From positions 8,243,945-8,307,944 of the forward strand of contig NC_012878.2 of the NCBI RefSeq assembly GCF_000003195.3: a DNA stretch of 64,000 bases. The letters are read 5' to 3'. The first letter of the stretch is position 1. The number at the start of each line of letters is the position of its first letter. Positions 1 to 11,590 of the stretch are shown here, piece after piece. Position numbers and translations under genes: made by a program. This stretch comes from Sorghum bicolor. Lineage: Eukaryota; Streptophyta; Magnoliopsida; Poales; Poaceae. The notes beneath the pieces are model-generated. The model was not told the DNA's origin, searched no databases, and saw nothing but the letters and a program-made list of their open reading frames with translations.

Positions 1-242
1 AAACATCCAACCGGACAAATGTTTGACATGGAAATCCTTACTACAACCCCCAGGCAGGATTGCAGTAGGAGACTGACCGTATCCTCATTGAGACGGAGGG
101 CTGAGCGGCCAAAACTTGCGACCAACTTGAAGGAGGGGGAAAGTTGGGAGGGGGTCGGACTCACCGAGCAGCCAAAGCGCAGCGAGATCTGGTTGCCAAA
201 CTTGAGCCTAGGGTCGAAGGAGATGTCCGAGAGCCCAACCAT
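1..242 (-). pseudogene. Fragment of a repetitive grass coding family, cut by the window edge
   Basis: Read on the minus strand, an ATG at 242 opens 26 codons ending at 165, where a good splice donor (GTGAGT, 164-159) follows. Further on, about 119-40 encodes a stretch containing FGRSALRLNEDTVSLLLQ, then a one-base shift is needed to continue as KDFHVKHLSGWMF at the window edge. I remember similar FGRSA.RLNED...LLLQ stretches from many unnamed grass proteins, but cannot name a domain or function. The need for a frame change and the loss of the rest at the edge favour a decayed copy. It could also be the 5' end of a live gene whose remainder lies to the left. Confidence 0.35.
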
Positions 243-1348
243 GGCCGACTTCAGAGGGGGAGGACGCCATGAGACGGGGATGGGGAGGGGAGCTGGGAGG
301 TGGTGGGGGGAGGAGGAACCATGTCGCCACTTGTTGTTTCTCTTGCTAGATCAATTGACAACGAACCAAATTAGCACATGAATGGATTTGCGATTTTATG
401 AGAATTTCTTAGAACCACCAACAGAGAAACCTTGAATCCTGGTTTAGAACCACAAACAGAGAAACCTTGAATCCTGGTTGTCAGATGGTAACAAATAAAG
501 CAAATCCATCTAAAATCCAACAAACTTTTTTGAAGTAGTGTTCCAGCACAATATATCCCCACGCAGATAAGAAATTTTCTCGGTGGACAGAAACATCCTC
601 TCGGTTGTAGCTCATCCTGCAATGGTTGCAGGAAATTCTCGTGTGCAGTAGATTTGCTTTCCAGAGGCACTGCGGGGCAGTATTAACTTGACCAGTGTCC
701 TCTTGAATCTTGAAATAAGTCTATATAATAACAATAATAATGAATGCTCGAAAATCTGAGATGGCAAATAGTGCAGAAAGAATGCCATTTGCGACTTCGA
801 TATACGCTACAGGGGGAAGTTGACAGCCGTATTATTCAACGTCAATAACGTAACCTAGAACTTTAGGAACAAAAGTCCATTTTTTTTCTGTGACGGAAAC
901 TACTACTCTCTAATAAATAGCATTTGGGCCTGGGACATATAAGCCCACCCAGAAAAAGAACAAGGAACAGGCCTAATGGGCTACCTAGCCTGTTCTGTTT
1001 CAGCATGCAGAAACCTACCCAGTAGGGCCAAAGCCCAACTGTACCAGCATGGAGTACCTTGCATGCAAAATCGTACAGCCAAGCAAATTAATTATCTTTC
1101 AAACAACGATTCAGACAGAAGCGTCCTAAAAAATAATTCAAACAAACATGGACTATTAACATTGTTAGGAACTAAAATCAGTAAACGAAAGGACTTGCCA
1201 TTCCATACAAGTCCAGCTTTTTTAACAGAACATCTAAACAGAGTAAACCCTTAATAATCCTGGTTGACCCTACTATGTTCTGGGCTCTGCTTCTATTACA
1301 TCGCCACTCCCAACAGGAATCACGTTACAAGGTGTGTACTTCTCCAGG
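243..1348. other. Intergenic; 3' flank of the Derlin gene
   Basis: No coding exon is recognised here. The stretch next to 1349 should hold the 3' untranslated region of the minus-strand Derlin gene. A 35-nt direct duplication lies at 411-480. The remainder is AT-rich and short frames in it resemble no family known to me. Confidence 0.5.
411..480. repeat. 35-nt tandem duplication
   Basis: Two adjacent 35-nt units (411-445 and 446-480) beginning AGAACCAC and ending CCTGGTT differ at only two positions. It is a local duplication with no evident function. Confidence 0.9.
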
Positions 1349-4300
1349 TCAATCTTGATTGAGTCTATAGCTTCTTCCTCTGAAGGCACCAGTCCCGGTG
1401 TTGCCGTTAGCTTGCGGCCTGACAGGAGCGTTGGCTTGCACCCCTATTCTGTATCGAGCAACAATCTTATGGCTGTGCAAGTGCAGCAGGTTAAGGAGAC
1501 AAGGAGAAGATATTTAAAAATAAAGTAGCAATAGCGCAGAAATTGATCTTAGTTGTATATGCAAACTGAAAGAGAATGCTTTGGCCATGACCGTGTAAAA
1601 GGATACACCCATTTCGGAGTCTTGAGGTAGTTCTTTCCGGTGGCAAGAGGGTGCAACACTGCAAAGAAGTAGTATAGATGTCCAACCATGATACCCAGAA
1701 GGCCACCCATTAATGGTGACCCAAATATCACATCCAATAAGAGCATAACCCATGGAAGATAAAATGCCTGCAAAAGAGAGTACATCAACAGCTAATGTAT
1801 TATTCGCAAAGCTTAATTCGCCTGTTCACCAATTGAGCAACACAAAGATGGGAATTGCAATCAATGGTAGTGAAATTACATACCCTCAATTGGACAAGAC
1901 CATATATATTTATCTGAGCATTCGGATTCTCTCGGCTCCAGACATAAACAAGCATGTTGACCATAGGTACTCCCAATGTATAAGTATTTAATAGGGGAAT
2001 AACAGACACCACCTGATTCAAGCAATACAGAGTTATACGCAAGTTTAGTAGAAGTTCAAGAATGTCTCTTGGTTTGGTCTAAATTGAAATTCTGAATGCA
2101 GAAAGAACTATCACTGACCAATAGTGAGATGGCACCAAATATCATCATCCACAAGAAATCTGCAGTGCGTCTATCAAATGCTCCCTTTTCCAGCATGACA
2201 CCATACCTTGCTCTATGTAAGTCAATTTCAAACAACCAAAGATAATTTAAAATTATAGATACTGTGGAAGTAACAATATTTTATCATTGGTGTTCAGCAA
2301 AAGTGCACAACTTTCACTTACATCATCAGAAGGCGAATACCGAAGTTTATGGAAAATGGTCCCAGAAAGATGAAACTTGTAAATAGCCTCCATACCTGCA
2401 GGGTCCATTTTTCTAATATATAAAAAATGAACATATGGAGCAGGACTGCAGAACATGTAATTTACAAGTTCCAAGCTAAGTACATGATAGACTGCAGAAT
2501 ATATTAAATCAAAACAAAAAGTGTTCTGATCTATTCATAGAAAATCAAATATAGCAGGGTTGAATGCAATACATATATTTCAAAACAAACTCAAGCAAAG
2601 TAACTTCCCCTTAATTGTCAGGCAAGGTAATCCAGCATGTTACAATGTCCTACCTAATAGAAGCTTACAATGTTTTGCAGTCAAAACTAAGTGATACTAA
2701 TGTTAAGCTGTATAGATGTGGTAAGGGGAAGAGAAAACAGAAACAGAATCTAACCTGAAACTTCTTAAACACCCAAGGGTAATATAATACAAGAAAACCC
2801 CCATCCACGATATGGAGCCGAACTAGCACGGTGGTAAGGAAACACAATGTCCCATATGCCTTGCTTATAGGTGGAAGTGATTTGTAGTACCTGAAGAAGG
2901 CAAGTGAGCACACATTCCAAAGCAGCTTCAAAGCAAAAGGACTTTGTACTTGTTTCTTAGTAAAAAGTCTCCAGAAATTAGTACTCCATCCGTTCCAGAT
3001 TATACCTTGGCTTTTCTAGATACATAGCAAAATAAGCAATGTACCTAGACATAGTGTATATCTAAGTGCATAGCAAAAGTCATGTATCTAGAGAATCCAA
3101 AACGTCTTATAATTTGAAACAGAGGGGGTAATAATTTACAACTAATGCATGAGCAGAAATAAGAGCAGTAGTAGTAAACCAATGGACAATACCTTGCTCT
3201 ATTAGTTTAGGTAATATACAATCAAGATACGAAATTTGCAATTAGAAGCATAAGCACAATGGCAAGGCTAAAGTTACTGGCATAAGCTACTCCCTCTCAA
3301 TTGCATTATAGATTTGTGGTTGATTCTGCATATATCACTCTGATGTTTTGTCTCTTCTCTTTTGCTTGTTGCATTTGAATGCATGTGCCAACAGCCAACA
3401 TTTTATAACTTTGGCCACTAATTTTCATTTATTCATATTTTTCACATACAAATGATTTTAGTTGATGCTTCACAGAATAGTTTAATTATTTTGGCCAGCA
3501 TATAATTAGAACAGGTAAGGATCAAAGGGTGCACAATGGAGACTGCTAATAGTCAAATTGGCAATTGAAGCGGAATGGAGGTGATTGCCTGCTCAATTGA
3601 TGTGTTTGGTGAATGGACAGTGGACACTATAGAGGATAGAAGATGAGTACAAAAATCATGAGTTCATAAACTGGCTCAAAAACCCATATCAGAACCTCAT
3701 GCCTCAATTAACAAATTCAAATAGGAATAATTTAGCAGAGCTAAAGGTCACAGGGTCAGAAAAACAGGCCAAACTGGTTCGATCATTTCAGCTGGTACAA
3801 AAATGGTGACAGTTTCAGATGACCAGATCTACGGATTTTAACAACCGACAAAAACATCTTCAATCAAATTATTTTGTTGATTGGCAGAGTAATCACCAGT
3901 ATCAAGGGCCCTATAATCAAAGAACATCAAAGGGGTGTCTTCATGATATATTGTACTGTCAATGATGCCCCAGCAAAAGCAAAAGAGGAAAGAAAAAAAC
4001 GAGTGGCGTTTGTAGATTTCGACAACAGCAAAGTGGCATAATATTATTAGTAATTTATAGAATACCTCTATGCATCAGGTGATGCACACTCCAGTTCTTC
4101 CTTTTGAAATAAACTAATCGTGAATAATGCTTCAAATACCCTTGTTAAGGAACCAGGAATCATTTTTCGCCAAAGACACTAAGTATGCAGCACAAACAAT
4201 CATGGAACTAAATGATATAAAAATCATCTGTAAGAACTACATATTAACATTGTCATCACTGACACGTCCAGATAACCTTCCAGCCCAAGATCACAAAGTC

Positions 4301-4884
4301 TGAAGTGCATGGAAAATATATTGTTAATTCAAACTTGAATGAAAATGGAGCCTGTAAACAACCAATTCAGGTGCTAGAATTTTCACAGGAATAAAGGCAA
4401 GTGGTGAATCAACTTCGCCTCTAAGTTGAAAGACTATTTATCATGAGTGATAACTACCCTTCATCTTGTGACAGTCCAAACTCGCAGTACAAATCCGGAT
4501 GATATGTATATAAGGCTGTACCAGTCCAGCAACATACAGATAATATCACTATAGCACCGATGAACATGAACCTATCAGCTAAAAATCCGCAACCAATTTC
4601 GAAGCCGAACCCTAAGGTACCAAAGAGGCGCCACGAATCCGCAACCACAGCCCTCTACTGTCGCAACCACAGGATAAGCCCACACTATTCTGATTTAAAA
4701 AAATGAGAGAATCCATCGATTACTGGGAACAGTTCAGCTCGGATTCCTCTAGAGCAATCCCCAACCCGAATCACGGGACGGAGCCTACCATACGACATCT
4801 ACGCGTCGGAATCTGAGATCGAAGCTCGGAATCAGATGAAACCGCTGTAAGAGTCGAGGGGACTCACTCGGCGGGCGAAGACAT
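1349..4884 (-). CDS. DER1: Derlin-1-like ER membrane protein (seven exons)
   Basis: Derlins are rhomboid-like pseudoproteases of the endoplasmic reticulum that help export misfolded proteins for proteasomal degradation (ERAD). Exons on the minus strand: 4884-4868, 2890-2755, 2395-2322, 2212-2119, 2012-1884, 1767-1607, 1472-1349. All six introns have GT..AG ends and phases agree, giving 735 nt and 244 residues, the usual plant Derlin length. The start is MSSPAEYYKSLPPISKAYG, split after 17 coding bases by a 2-kb first intron. Recognisable parts are the WR motif at residues 53-54 (VWRLFTSF), the exon-4 block ARYGVMLEKGAFDRRTADF, the block VPMVNMLVYVWSRENPNAQI, a GxxxG (GIMVG, about 175-179), the highly conserved HPLATGKNYLKTPKW, and a C-terminal tail ending GRSYRLNQD. 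Several hydrophobic segments lie between. No stop or frameshift was found, so I regard it as functional. Paralogue assignment (Derlin-1.1 or 1.2) is not possible by eye. Confidence 0.95.
2982..3130. mobile_element. Stowaway-like MITE in Derlin intron 1
   Basis: The segment opens TACTCCATCCGTTCC and closes with AACAGAGGGGGTA, terminal inverted repeats of the CTCCCTCCGT type flanked by the TA target duplication of Tc1/mariner-related Stowaway elements. It is about 149 bp, non-coding, and lies just upstream of exon 2 inside the long first intron. Confidence 0.75.
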
Positions 4885-5250
4885 CTTCACGCGTCGATGG
4901 ATCCGATCCGAGGCCTCTTCGACGTTCCCCTGGTCTAGTCTTCTCCTCTCGCGTCCGCTTCCTTGTTCTCGTCGTCGCGTTCGAAGCTTGGGACGAGGAG
5001 GAGGGGGGGAAGAAGAGCTGGGGTTGAAACCGAGGTCGGCCGCGCCTGCGGGAACCTTCCGGAGGAGAGAAGCAAACGCACCGTTGATCTGCGATCGGAG
5101 GGACGAAGATGGCTGGACACGTAGGTGTGCGCGCTCCGGCGCAGGCGATTGGTCGTGCTACGCGGCTGGATGCTGAGGTGGCCTTGGTCGTGCTACGTCG
5201 AACTGAGACGGAGTTTGGATTAGAACGTTGCAGAGCCTGATCTACAATAG
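4885..5250 (-). promoter_or_regulatory. 5' leader and promoter region of the Derlin gene
   Basis: The stretch upstream of the Derlin ATG is GC-rich with CT-rich tracts on the minus strand up to about 5120, as usual for a grass 5' leader, then turns AT-richer. I could not place a convincing TATA box. A MITE begins at 5254 and probably bounds the promoter. No separate gene is seen; frames through this CG-rich DNA look fortuitous. Confidence 0.45.
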
Positions 5251-5253
5251 TTA

Positions 5254-5496
5254 GCCCTTGTTTAAATGCACCCAAAAATCCAAAACTTTACAAGATTTTC
5301 CATCACATCGAATCTTACGACACATGAATAGAAGATTAAATATAAATAAAAAAGATAATTAATTACACAGTTTATCTGTAAATCACGATACAAATCTTTT
5401 AAGCCTAGTTACTCCATGATTAGACAATGTTTGTCAAATAAAAACGAAAGTGCTACAGTGTCAAAATCCAAAATGTTTTTTGATCTAAACAAGGCC
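5254..5496. mobile_element. Tourist-like (PIF/Harbinger-type) MITE
   Basis: Imperfect terminal inverted repeats GCCCTTGTTTAAAT and ATCTAAACAAGGCC are flanked on both sides by TTA (5251-5253 and 5497-5499), the target duplication of this superfamily. The element is 243 bp and AT-rich. Related partial copies occur at 14139-14361, 40905-42390 and 42939-43150. Confidence 0.8.
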
Positions 5497-5592
5497 TTAC
5501 TTCCTCAACGTATTAATCAATTTGCCTTTTCACAGCTGCATCGAGCATACCTAAGTTAGAATCGTTTTTTGGATTCTCAACAACAATAACGA

Positions 5593-6427
5593 GTTGTTTG
5601 GTTATAGAAACGAAAATGAAATAGAATTAAGGTGAAAACTCTTCTTTCAGGCGACGTACTGTTCATCTTCCTTCAATTCTCTCGCCATGGCGTCCGTACC
5701 AACTCGCTCCTTGCCTCTGCTGCTGCCCACCGCCCTACCAAGGCGTAGTACCATGGAGCTTTGATGAGCCCCTACTTCGCTCGTGATGGTCTCCCTCTTC
5801 CTCTACCCCCCCCCCCCTCTCTAGGCACCGTTTTCTTCTCTAATTCTGGCGAACCACCATGACGCCCCATCCAACCTGGCCTGAGCGCCTCCACTATCAG
5901 CCACCAGATCCCCTAAACCGTCCTCCCCATCACACTGTCTGGTTGACCCTCCTCCCCCAAACTTTCCTTTATAAGCCCACTAGAGTTGTGAAAGATGAGA
6001 GGAAGAGCTCATCGAAACCCTAACTCTTAGATCCACGAAGAGCAGGAGGAGGACATACCTCGTTGGATCCACCATGGCCGCTGCCGGATCCGCTCACCGG
6101 AGTTGGGGAGGTCGCCGAATTCCTTGATGGGACGTGGGGAGGAGGTCGCTGGGTGTCGAGGGGGAGAGAGAGAGAGAGAGAGGTGCGATCGCCAAGCGCC
6201 AGAGGGAGAGAGGGAGAGAGAGAGAGAGGTGTGTGGTTGCCAAGCGCCAGAGAGAGAGGTGCAGACATGGAGTAACGCGGGTCGGGGCGTCGCCTGAAGG
6301 ATATCCATATCTTAGGCAACTGAGATACAAGAAACGTATGGAATTAAAGCTATGGACGTTACTGCCAGCCATAGCATTTGAAGTACTTTTATTCCAATTT
6401 ACGATATTGTAATACAAACCAAACAAC
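5593..6427. mobile_element. Candidate TIR element carrying a GC-rich, gene-like insert
   Basis: GTTGTTTGGTT at 5593 is mirrored by AACCAAACAAC ending at 6427. Between them is a GC-rich block that looks like captured gene flank, including a start-codon context around 5686-5691, pyrimidine tracts, and two (GA)n runs (about 6162-6182 and 6206-6227) inside a local duplication that contains CCAAGCGCCAGAG twice. No clear target duplication was found and the matching termini are short, so the element call is tentative. Overlapping frames are driven by the GA runs and are not annotated as genes. Confidence 0.35.
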
Positions 6428-6428
6428 A

Positions 6429-7258
6429 CGTAAACAACATTTAGAAAAAAGGTTTTCTCTCGGTTGGTAGGCCGTCCCTAATCATACTACTAGATGTCTA
6501 GATATAATGCTAATACATACATATTATTTAAAACACCATTTTTTACAAACATGTCTTCAAAATAGCATTTGACGTTTATAGCAATCCATCGCTCTTGGGT
6601 ACCTATGCCTAGAGTCCGCATGACCCATCAAACTCTCCACTGAGATGGTCTGACACCTATCTTGTAGATAGGGTTCGATGTTCATAGAATCTTCTTCTCT
6701 TGCATTTTCTTCGTGATCCTTGCGTATGGCTCGGTTCCAAACTTGTGGCTTGGACTTTGCTTGAGCTTCTATGTCTTTAACATGTCTTATAATGTCTTGC
6801 TTGAGGTATTGATCATCTAGATCACAACATCGCCTAAATCCAAGCCACCTTTGCACCCTATTGAACTACAAAACAAACACTTATAAGTTCATTAGTCCTA
6901 CTTGGTCATGTTGATCGTCAAACACCAAAATCCAAATTAAATGGGCCAAGAGTTCATTTTCCTTAGAGGCCTAAACCTAAGTTGCCTCATGGTGGATTCG
7001 AACTTTGTTGTACTAACTCGAGCAATCCCCGATCCAAGCCGTCCATACTTTGCGCCTCCACGACTCTTGCTCGGTTTGACACTCTGTGGTGGTTGTTGTT
7101 GCCCTTGCTTTGTTCCACACGAAATGTTCATGTTTGCATGGTTGCATGGCTTTGCACACACTAGACATACACTCATGCTTAGCAGATCCGCCCTACATGG
7201 CCACCAATGTGGAGAAGCCCCATGGAGCAGGCATGACTGTAGCAAGAAATAAAAGGTG
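6429..7258. other. No recognised gene; protein-like minus-strand frame at 6557-6856
   Basis: A 99-codon minus-strand frame at 6557-6856 has ordinary, low-bias composition (for example DIIRHVKDIEAQAKSKPQVW) but matches no family I know. A second block at 6941-7252 is open in several frames. These could be remnants of a captured or dead gene. Confidence 0.25.
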
Positions 7259-7469
7259 TACTCTCTCTATCCCATAATATTTGATCTTCCAGCATTCAAA
7301 ATTTATCCCAAAATTAGTTGTCATACTCGCTTCACAATACACCTTTATCTTTTCCCATTATTTCACTATCTGTATCTTTCCCCTTCTTGTCTCCTATGCA
7401 CTATACTTTCTTCACTCCTTAGTTCTAGGGCCCAAAGCTAAAATCATCTATTATGGGATTTGGGGAGTA
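7259..7469. mobile_element. Stowaway-like MITE
   Basis: The segment opens TACTCTCTCTATCCCATAAT and closes with the near reverse complement CTATTATGGGATTTGGGGAGTA; the outer TA is the usual target duplication. It is about 211 bp, pyrimidine-rich and non-coding. Confidence 0.7.
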
Positions 7470-7547
7470 AGTCATAAACCAAAAACAAACTCGTTTGCCT
7501 TTTTGTTTCGAGTGAGACAAAGTTATCTTAATAAATAGAGTATTCCT

Positions 7548-8163
7548 TAGAGCATCTCCAAGAGTTTTGTATTTGGACTTTGCATTCTTGTAATTTGCCA
7601 AAAATCATAAAAAGAGGTATCCAATGATTTTGCATTTGGAGTTTGCATTTTGGGTAACTTGGCAAATGAGAGAGCAAGCTTGGCATATATGCCAAGCCGC
7701 GCACGGCTTGGCAAAAGACCGATCGCGCGTGTCTCCCGGTCCCCCACGCGACCTGGACTTTCTTCGCGCCATATATCGTGATCGCGAGCAACACCATCGT
7801 CGCCGTCCGCTACAGAACTCACGAGGGATTCCATCACGACAGTCGGGCTGGCACCGCGGCGGCACCTGCAACGAGTCTGATACGAGTCGTCGCGGAGGCA
7901 CCTGCATCGAGCGGTGGGGAGCAGGAAGAACTGACGGCACGAACTGTGAGAAAAATGCGAGAACCGCGGTGACTTTACGCGCGGGAAGACGATCGCGAGC
8001 GCACGCGAAGGAAAAAAATCACAGCCGGGTCCACTTTGGCTAATTGTGAACTCAATTATGCAAAACCCTTGGAGATGACCTATTTTAAACTTTGCATTTT
8101 GTTTTAGGAGTTTGCAAACAACAACAAATGCTAACTCAATTATGCAAAACTCTTGGAGCTCTA
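7548..8163. mobile_element. Non-autonomous TIR element with GC-rich cargo
   Basis: The left end TAGAGCATCTCCAAGAG and right end CTCTTGGAGCTCTA are inverted copies apart from an AT insertion. Subterminal zones on both sides repeat TTTGCAT-type words. The centre (about 7680-8040) is GC-rich, unlike the ends, and holds a small inverted motif around TTGGCATATATGCCAA. It encodes nothing I recognise. This terminus style is common in grass MITEs, but I cannot assign a superfamily because a target duplication is not obvious. Confidence 0.5.
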
Positions 8164-8369
8164 TAGCAAACACTACTAAGGTTCCCTTTGAATCCTGGTG
8201 GATCCTAAAAATTTAGATTAAAAATCTAGTGCATTCATTGGATTTTGTATGTACGTACTAAAATTCAGTAGAATCTAGCATGTTTGGATGATTTTTTTTA
8301 AAATCTAGAACAGAGCCTAAAAACAAGAATATCCGTCTTTCAAATTAAACACCACCTTTAAAGTAGTGA
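8164..8369. other. AT-rich spacer, no gene
   Basis: This resembles half of a MITE: it begins GGTTCCCTTTGAATCC, a terminus-like word, and repeats AATCTAG several times. No matching opposite end was found. Confidence 0.3.
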
Positions 8370-8395
8370 CTAGTGAAATCCGCGCCATCGCGCGG
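8370..8395 (-). mobile_element. Helitron 3' terminus (minus strand)
   Basis: Read on the minus strand the sequence is a perfect 6-bp hairpin CCGCGC-GATG-GCGCGG, then ATTTCA, then CTAG followed by T. That is the classic Helitron 3' end: a short GC hairpin about 10 nt before CTRR, inserted before a T. The body would extend rightward. A possible 5' end (A then TCCTACTCATC on the minus strand) lies at 11807, which would enclose the RFC1 relics, but it fits the usual 5' consensus poorly. Confidence 0.5.
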
Positions 8396-9866
8396 TCAGG
8401 TGAGTAAACACACTTATGTTATACACATGCTGCTAATGCCCATAATGAGACCATGGTGATGGAGATATACATGTACACGATGCGTATAGTACATGTGTAT
8501 AGGTATATGCATACGGTACAATGTGCAGGTAAAAATTACATATACTGGTAGTTTACTACGTTAGGTGGAAGGACTTGGTCTAGTTCTTCTATGCCTTCAC
8601 AAACATTTCGATTCGTAGGGGTCAGCAAATGAATCAGTGATCTGCCAACTGGACGAATCTGTTCACATAGCATGAAGTTGTTAACAGCATATGAACCAAT
8701 CAAGAGGGGGGCAGAGAAGGGACAAAGAGATCAAAAATCATTGAGTAACATAAAATCTGACATCATTTGGAGTCCTATATGAAAAATTAGAAATATTCAT
8801 AAAACAATGAATAGGAAAAAAAACTAAGTAGTTCAGCCAAAACAAGGATAACACATTGATCTGATAGAACAGAGTTTTAGTCCCCTTGGTTTACATGATG
8901 GATCTATGTGATTATAACTAAGTTGAGCATCAACAAATGTTATAATTGAAAAAACTGATACTTTGACAACCAAACTAATATTCTTGAAACAAAATCATAA
9001 AAGAACAGATTGCAAAGAAGAAATGATATTGTGCCACTGCAACATGTACCAGGAGCGAATATGCATAATAGGCACATTGTAAAAAAAGTTGCCTTTTTGA
9101 ATTGAATTTGCTTTAATTTCTATTCTATAGATCTTAGTTGATGACAATTAAATATAAACCTCACCTATGGAGAAGCAACATCCTCATTGTAGTGGATCTT
9201 GTAAACAGAAAATCACACCTCTAGACCAAATTGTGGCCAATGCAGCAAGCTACAGAACACAAAGTATGCATACTGAGGGAATGGATGAAGCAACAAACTA
9301 TACACCAAATCGCACAAAATCACCGGCCTTATTGAATGTGCACTAACAACATGCTCATCGGGCAATCAAAGCACAGATGGAAGCTCCCATATTGTTTGCA
9401 GGTACCTCACATTGATGGCAGACTAGAGAAGCACCGGGAATTTAGCATCTTGTATGGCAAGGGGAATAGCTTATCTGCAGTGTCAAATCAACTATATTAG
9501 TAAGAGAGGAAAGAAATAGAGACCCAAATTCTTGCAGCCTAAGTCATCTGTTAGAACCAACACAATGAAAAGGAGGAGAGAGCACGTGGGGACTGACCAA
9601 GCAGGAACAGAAAGAGCAACGCAAATACATCTGAAGAAAAACAGATAGATCTAAAATATTCGAGATAGAAGAAGAAGACGAAGCTACTGCATGAAAAAAT
9701 GAGGACAACAGCCATTGGGACATTCATTTTTTTACCTATTATGAAGTATCCTTATTATTGTTAATCATCTAGCAACTATATGTATCTTTGTTCAATAAAC
9801 ATGGATAGACAAATCTTCGCCATAAATTAGTAACAAAGAGATTCCATGTGCAGATTGGGAGGACAC
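8396..9866. other. AT-rich, no recognised gene
   Basis: No exon with a familiar product is seen. It may be the inside of the Helitron ending at 8370, or decayed intron and 3' parts of the RFC1-like relic to its right. Confidence 0.35.
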
Positions 9867-10085
9867 CTGTTGTTTCTTTGGTTTGCTGAATTTGAGCATC
9901 AGGCAGCAATTAACAATGCTCTTCAATTTCTCACCATGAAGGTCATTTAAATTGCAGAAAATAGGAATCTTGGATATCTCGATGCAAACAACAAGATCAG
10001 CAACACCACCCCTATCTCCAGCAGTCATACTGTCAACCTCATCCATGATTAGCAGAGCATCAGGTTTTTTGACCTTTGTGGCCAC
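9867..10085 (-). pseudogene. Replication factor C subunit 1-like exon (clamp-loader ATPase part), relic
   Basis: On the minus strand, this frame reads PDALLIMDEVDSMTAGDRGG followed by VADL and later KLKSIVNCCLMLKF, then SKPKKQQ before a GT splice donor. It matches the Walker B (DEVD) and following region of the large RFC subunit, whose family sequence is LIMDEVDGMSAGDRGGVADL. RFC loads the PCNA clamp at replication forks. The preceding Walker A exon and following exons were not found, and several normally constant positions differ, so this is a fragment, not a working gene. Confidence 0.7.
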
Positions 10086-10479
10086 TTAATATATAATAAT
10101 CATCAAAATACAAAGTCAAAAAAAACATTCCTCATGCTGCTACACCAACAGATTGTGACTATAATTCAGAGTTGTGTTGCTAATAAGGTCCTAGCTGAAG
10201 AAAATGAAATATAAATAACATATTAACATGAGAAATACAAAATTAGAAACAAAAAAAATGACAGTGACCTGATTCTCCAGAGTATGGGAGCATAATAGCA
10301 GGACGAAGCCAACATCCATAATATGGACAGAACAGTCATGTCTCAGATAATCAGATCCAATTAACTATGAGCATGAAAAAATTATGTATTAAGTTATGTT
10401 AAGCAGGATTCCATGACATGGCACCCAACTATAGAATCATTAGGAGTCAGAAGTTCCAGTCCACCTCGTTTTTCATCTT

Positions 10480-10610
10480 TAGCTGGAGTATTGGTTGTCT
10501 GCTTGTACAGGATCCTTTGCAAGCTTAAATTTTTGGATCAAATCAAATAAACCATCTATAGTGAAAAAATGGGACAATGCAAGTAAGTGCAAGTACGCAT
10601 GAAAATCAAA
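10480..10610 (-). pseudogene. RFC1-like BRCT-end fragment, frameshifted
   Basis: The minus strand encodes FFTIDGLFDLIQKFKLAKD, which resembles the end of the BRCT domain of plant RFC1 (FLTEDGLFDMIRKSKPAK). The frame hits a stop after DNQYSS, while a neighbouring frame stays open (NTPAKDEKRGGLELLTPND), so a one-base indel is likely. Order and strand agree with the Walker B fragment at 9867-10085: BRCT part upstream, ATPase part downstream on the minus strand. Confidence 0.55.
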
Positions 10611-10670
10611 TAAACCACATAATACACGGTGCAGCCATAACCAAACTTTACTTTCCTTCCATAACAACTG

Positions 10671-11144
10671 AAAAAACTACCTAACAGAGACATGCACATT
10701 GCCTAATTTGACTTACACTGAATATTTTCGGTATTGAATTAGACGTTCTTAACAACTAATTATGTAGAGATTTTTTTTATTCCCCCCCGGCTACTTGATG
10801 GCAACCGGATTAAGGTGGACAGCCATCTCCTATTGGTCATTTTGTGCAAAAATAATTCCAATTAGGCCATTGTACTATCTATTGCATAAATTTATATTTT
10901 CTAAGTAAAGTTGAATCTCTAAAATTCTCTGTAATCGCAGTAATTAATGGATCTCTAAAATTGTCTGTAATCATAGTAATGTACCTCAACCAAACTGTGG
11001 AATCAGCCATAGGAAATAACAGGAATTATACACATGTTGTCTTGAACATGCGGAAACTCCCTTCCTTTGTACCTGAACAATCATAGACGAGGAAGGGAAG
11101 AAAACAAGCTGAAATCAATCCTGAAAAACAATAACGAAACCAGA
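10671..11144. other. AT-rich spacer, no gene
   Basis: No coding exon is recognised. It lies between the promoter-like block at 11145-11590 and the RFC1-like exons and may be intron sequence of that relic. Confidence 0.3.
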
Positions 11145-11590
11145 TCAGAGGAGGTAACAAGCATGTAACCAATTTGTAGCACGCGTATAGGTAGCTAGGG
11201 TTTTGGCAACCAGAGGAGCGCCCGTTCCTCGGCAGGAGAAGGCATTGAGGATCCCACGCGAATGATGAGGGAGAGGGAGGTGGCCACCAGGCCCCAACCG
11301 CACTAGCGCTCTGCCCGCAGGGGCCGCCGTCTCGTCACGCCTGCCGCCGCCTCGCGCCTGCTGCCGCCTCGTGCGAGAAGGGTAGATAGAGGAAGGGGAG
11401 GGAGAAACAGAGATGAGAGGCAGCCGAGGGAGGGCGGCGGAGGAGGAGGGCCGACGCCGACGCCGACGCCGGCTTGTGCCGCGCCATCGCCCTGCCCGCA
11501 TCGGAGATGAGGAGAGCGAGATAGAGCGAAGAGAGAGAGGAGGGGGTGAGAAGCTAGATGGAGAAGCGGAAGTTGGGATATATATTTGCC
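11145..11590 (-). promoter_or_regulatory. Promoter-like, GC-rich first-exon region (minus strand)
   Basis: On the minus strand a TATA-like ATATATA lies near 11577-11584, followed by a CT-rich leader and ATGs (for example at 11501) opening a 118-codon Arg/Ser/Pro-rich frame to 11145. It looks like the 5' end of a grass gene pointing toward the RFC1-like exons. The protein frame has no recognisable domain and its composition is just that of GC-rich DNA. It may be the start of the RFC1-like relic or an unrelated captured leader. Confidence 0.3.

Noticed and set aside
5020..5275. Arg/Pro/Ser-rich frames upstream of Derlin
   Set aside because: They lie in the GC-rich leader and promoter of Derlin and disagree with its reading frame.
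9867..10610. A complete RFC1 gene
   Set aside because: Walker A, the rest of the BRCT and C-terminal exons were not found and one fragment is frameshifted.
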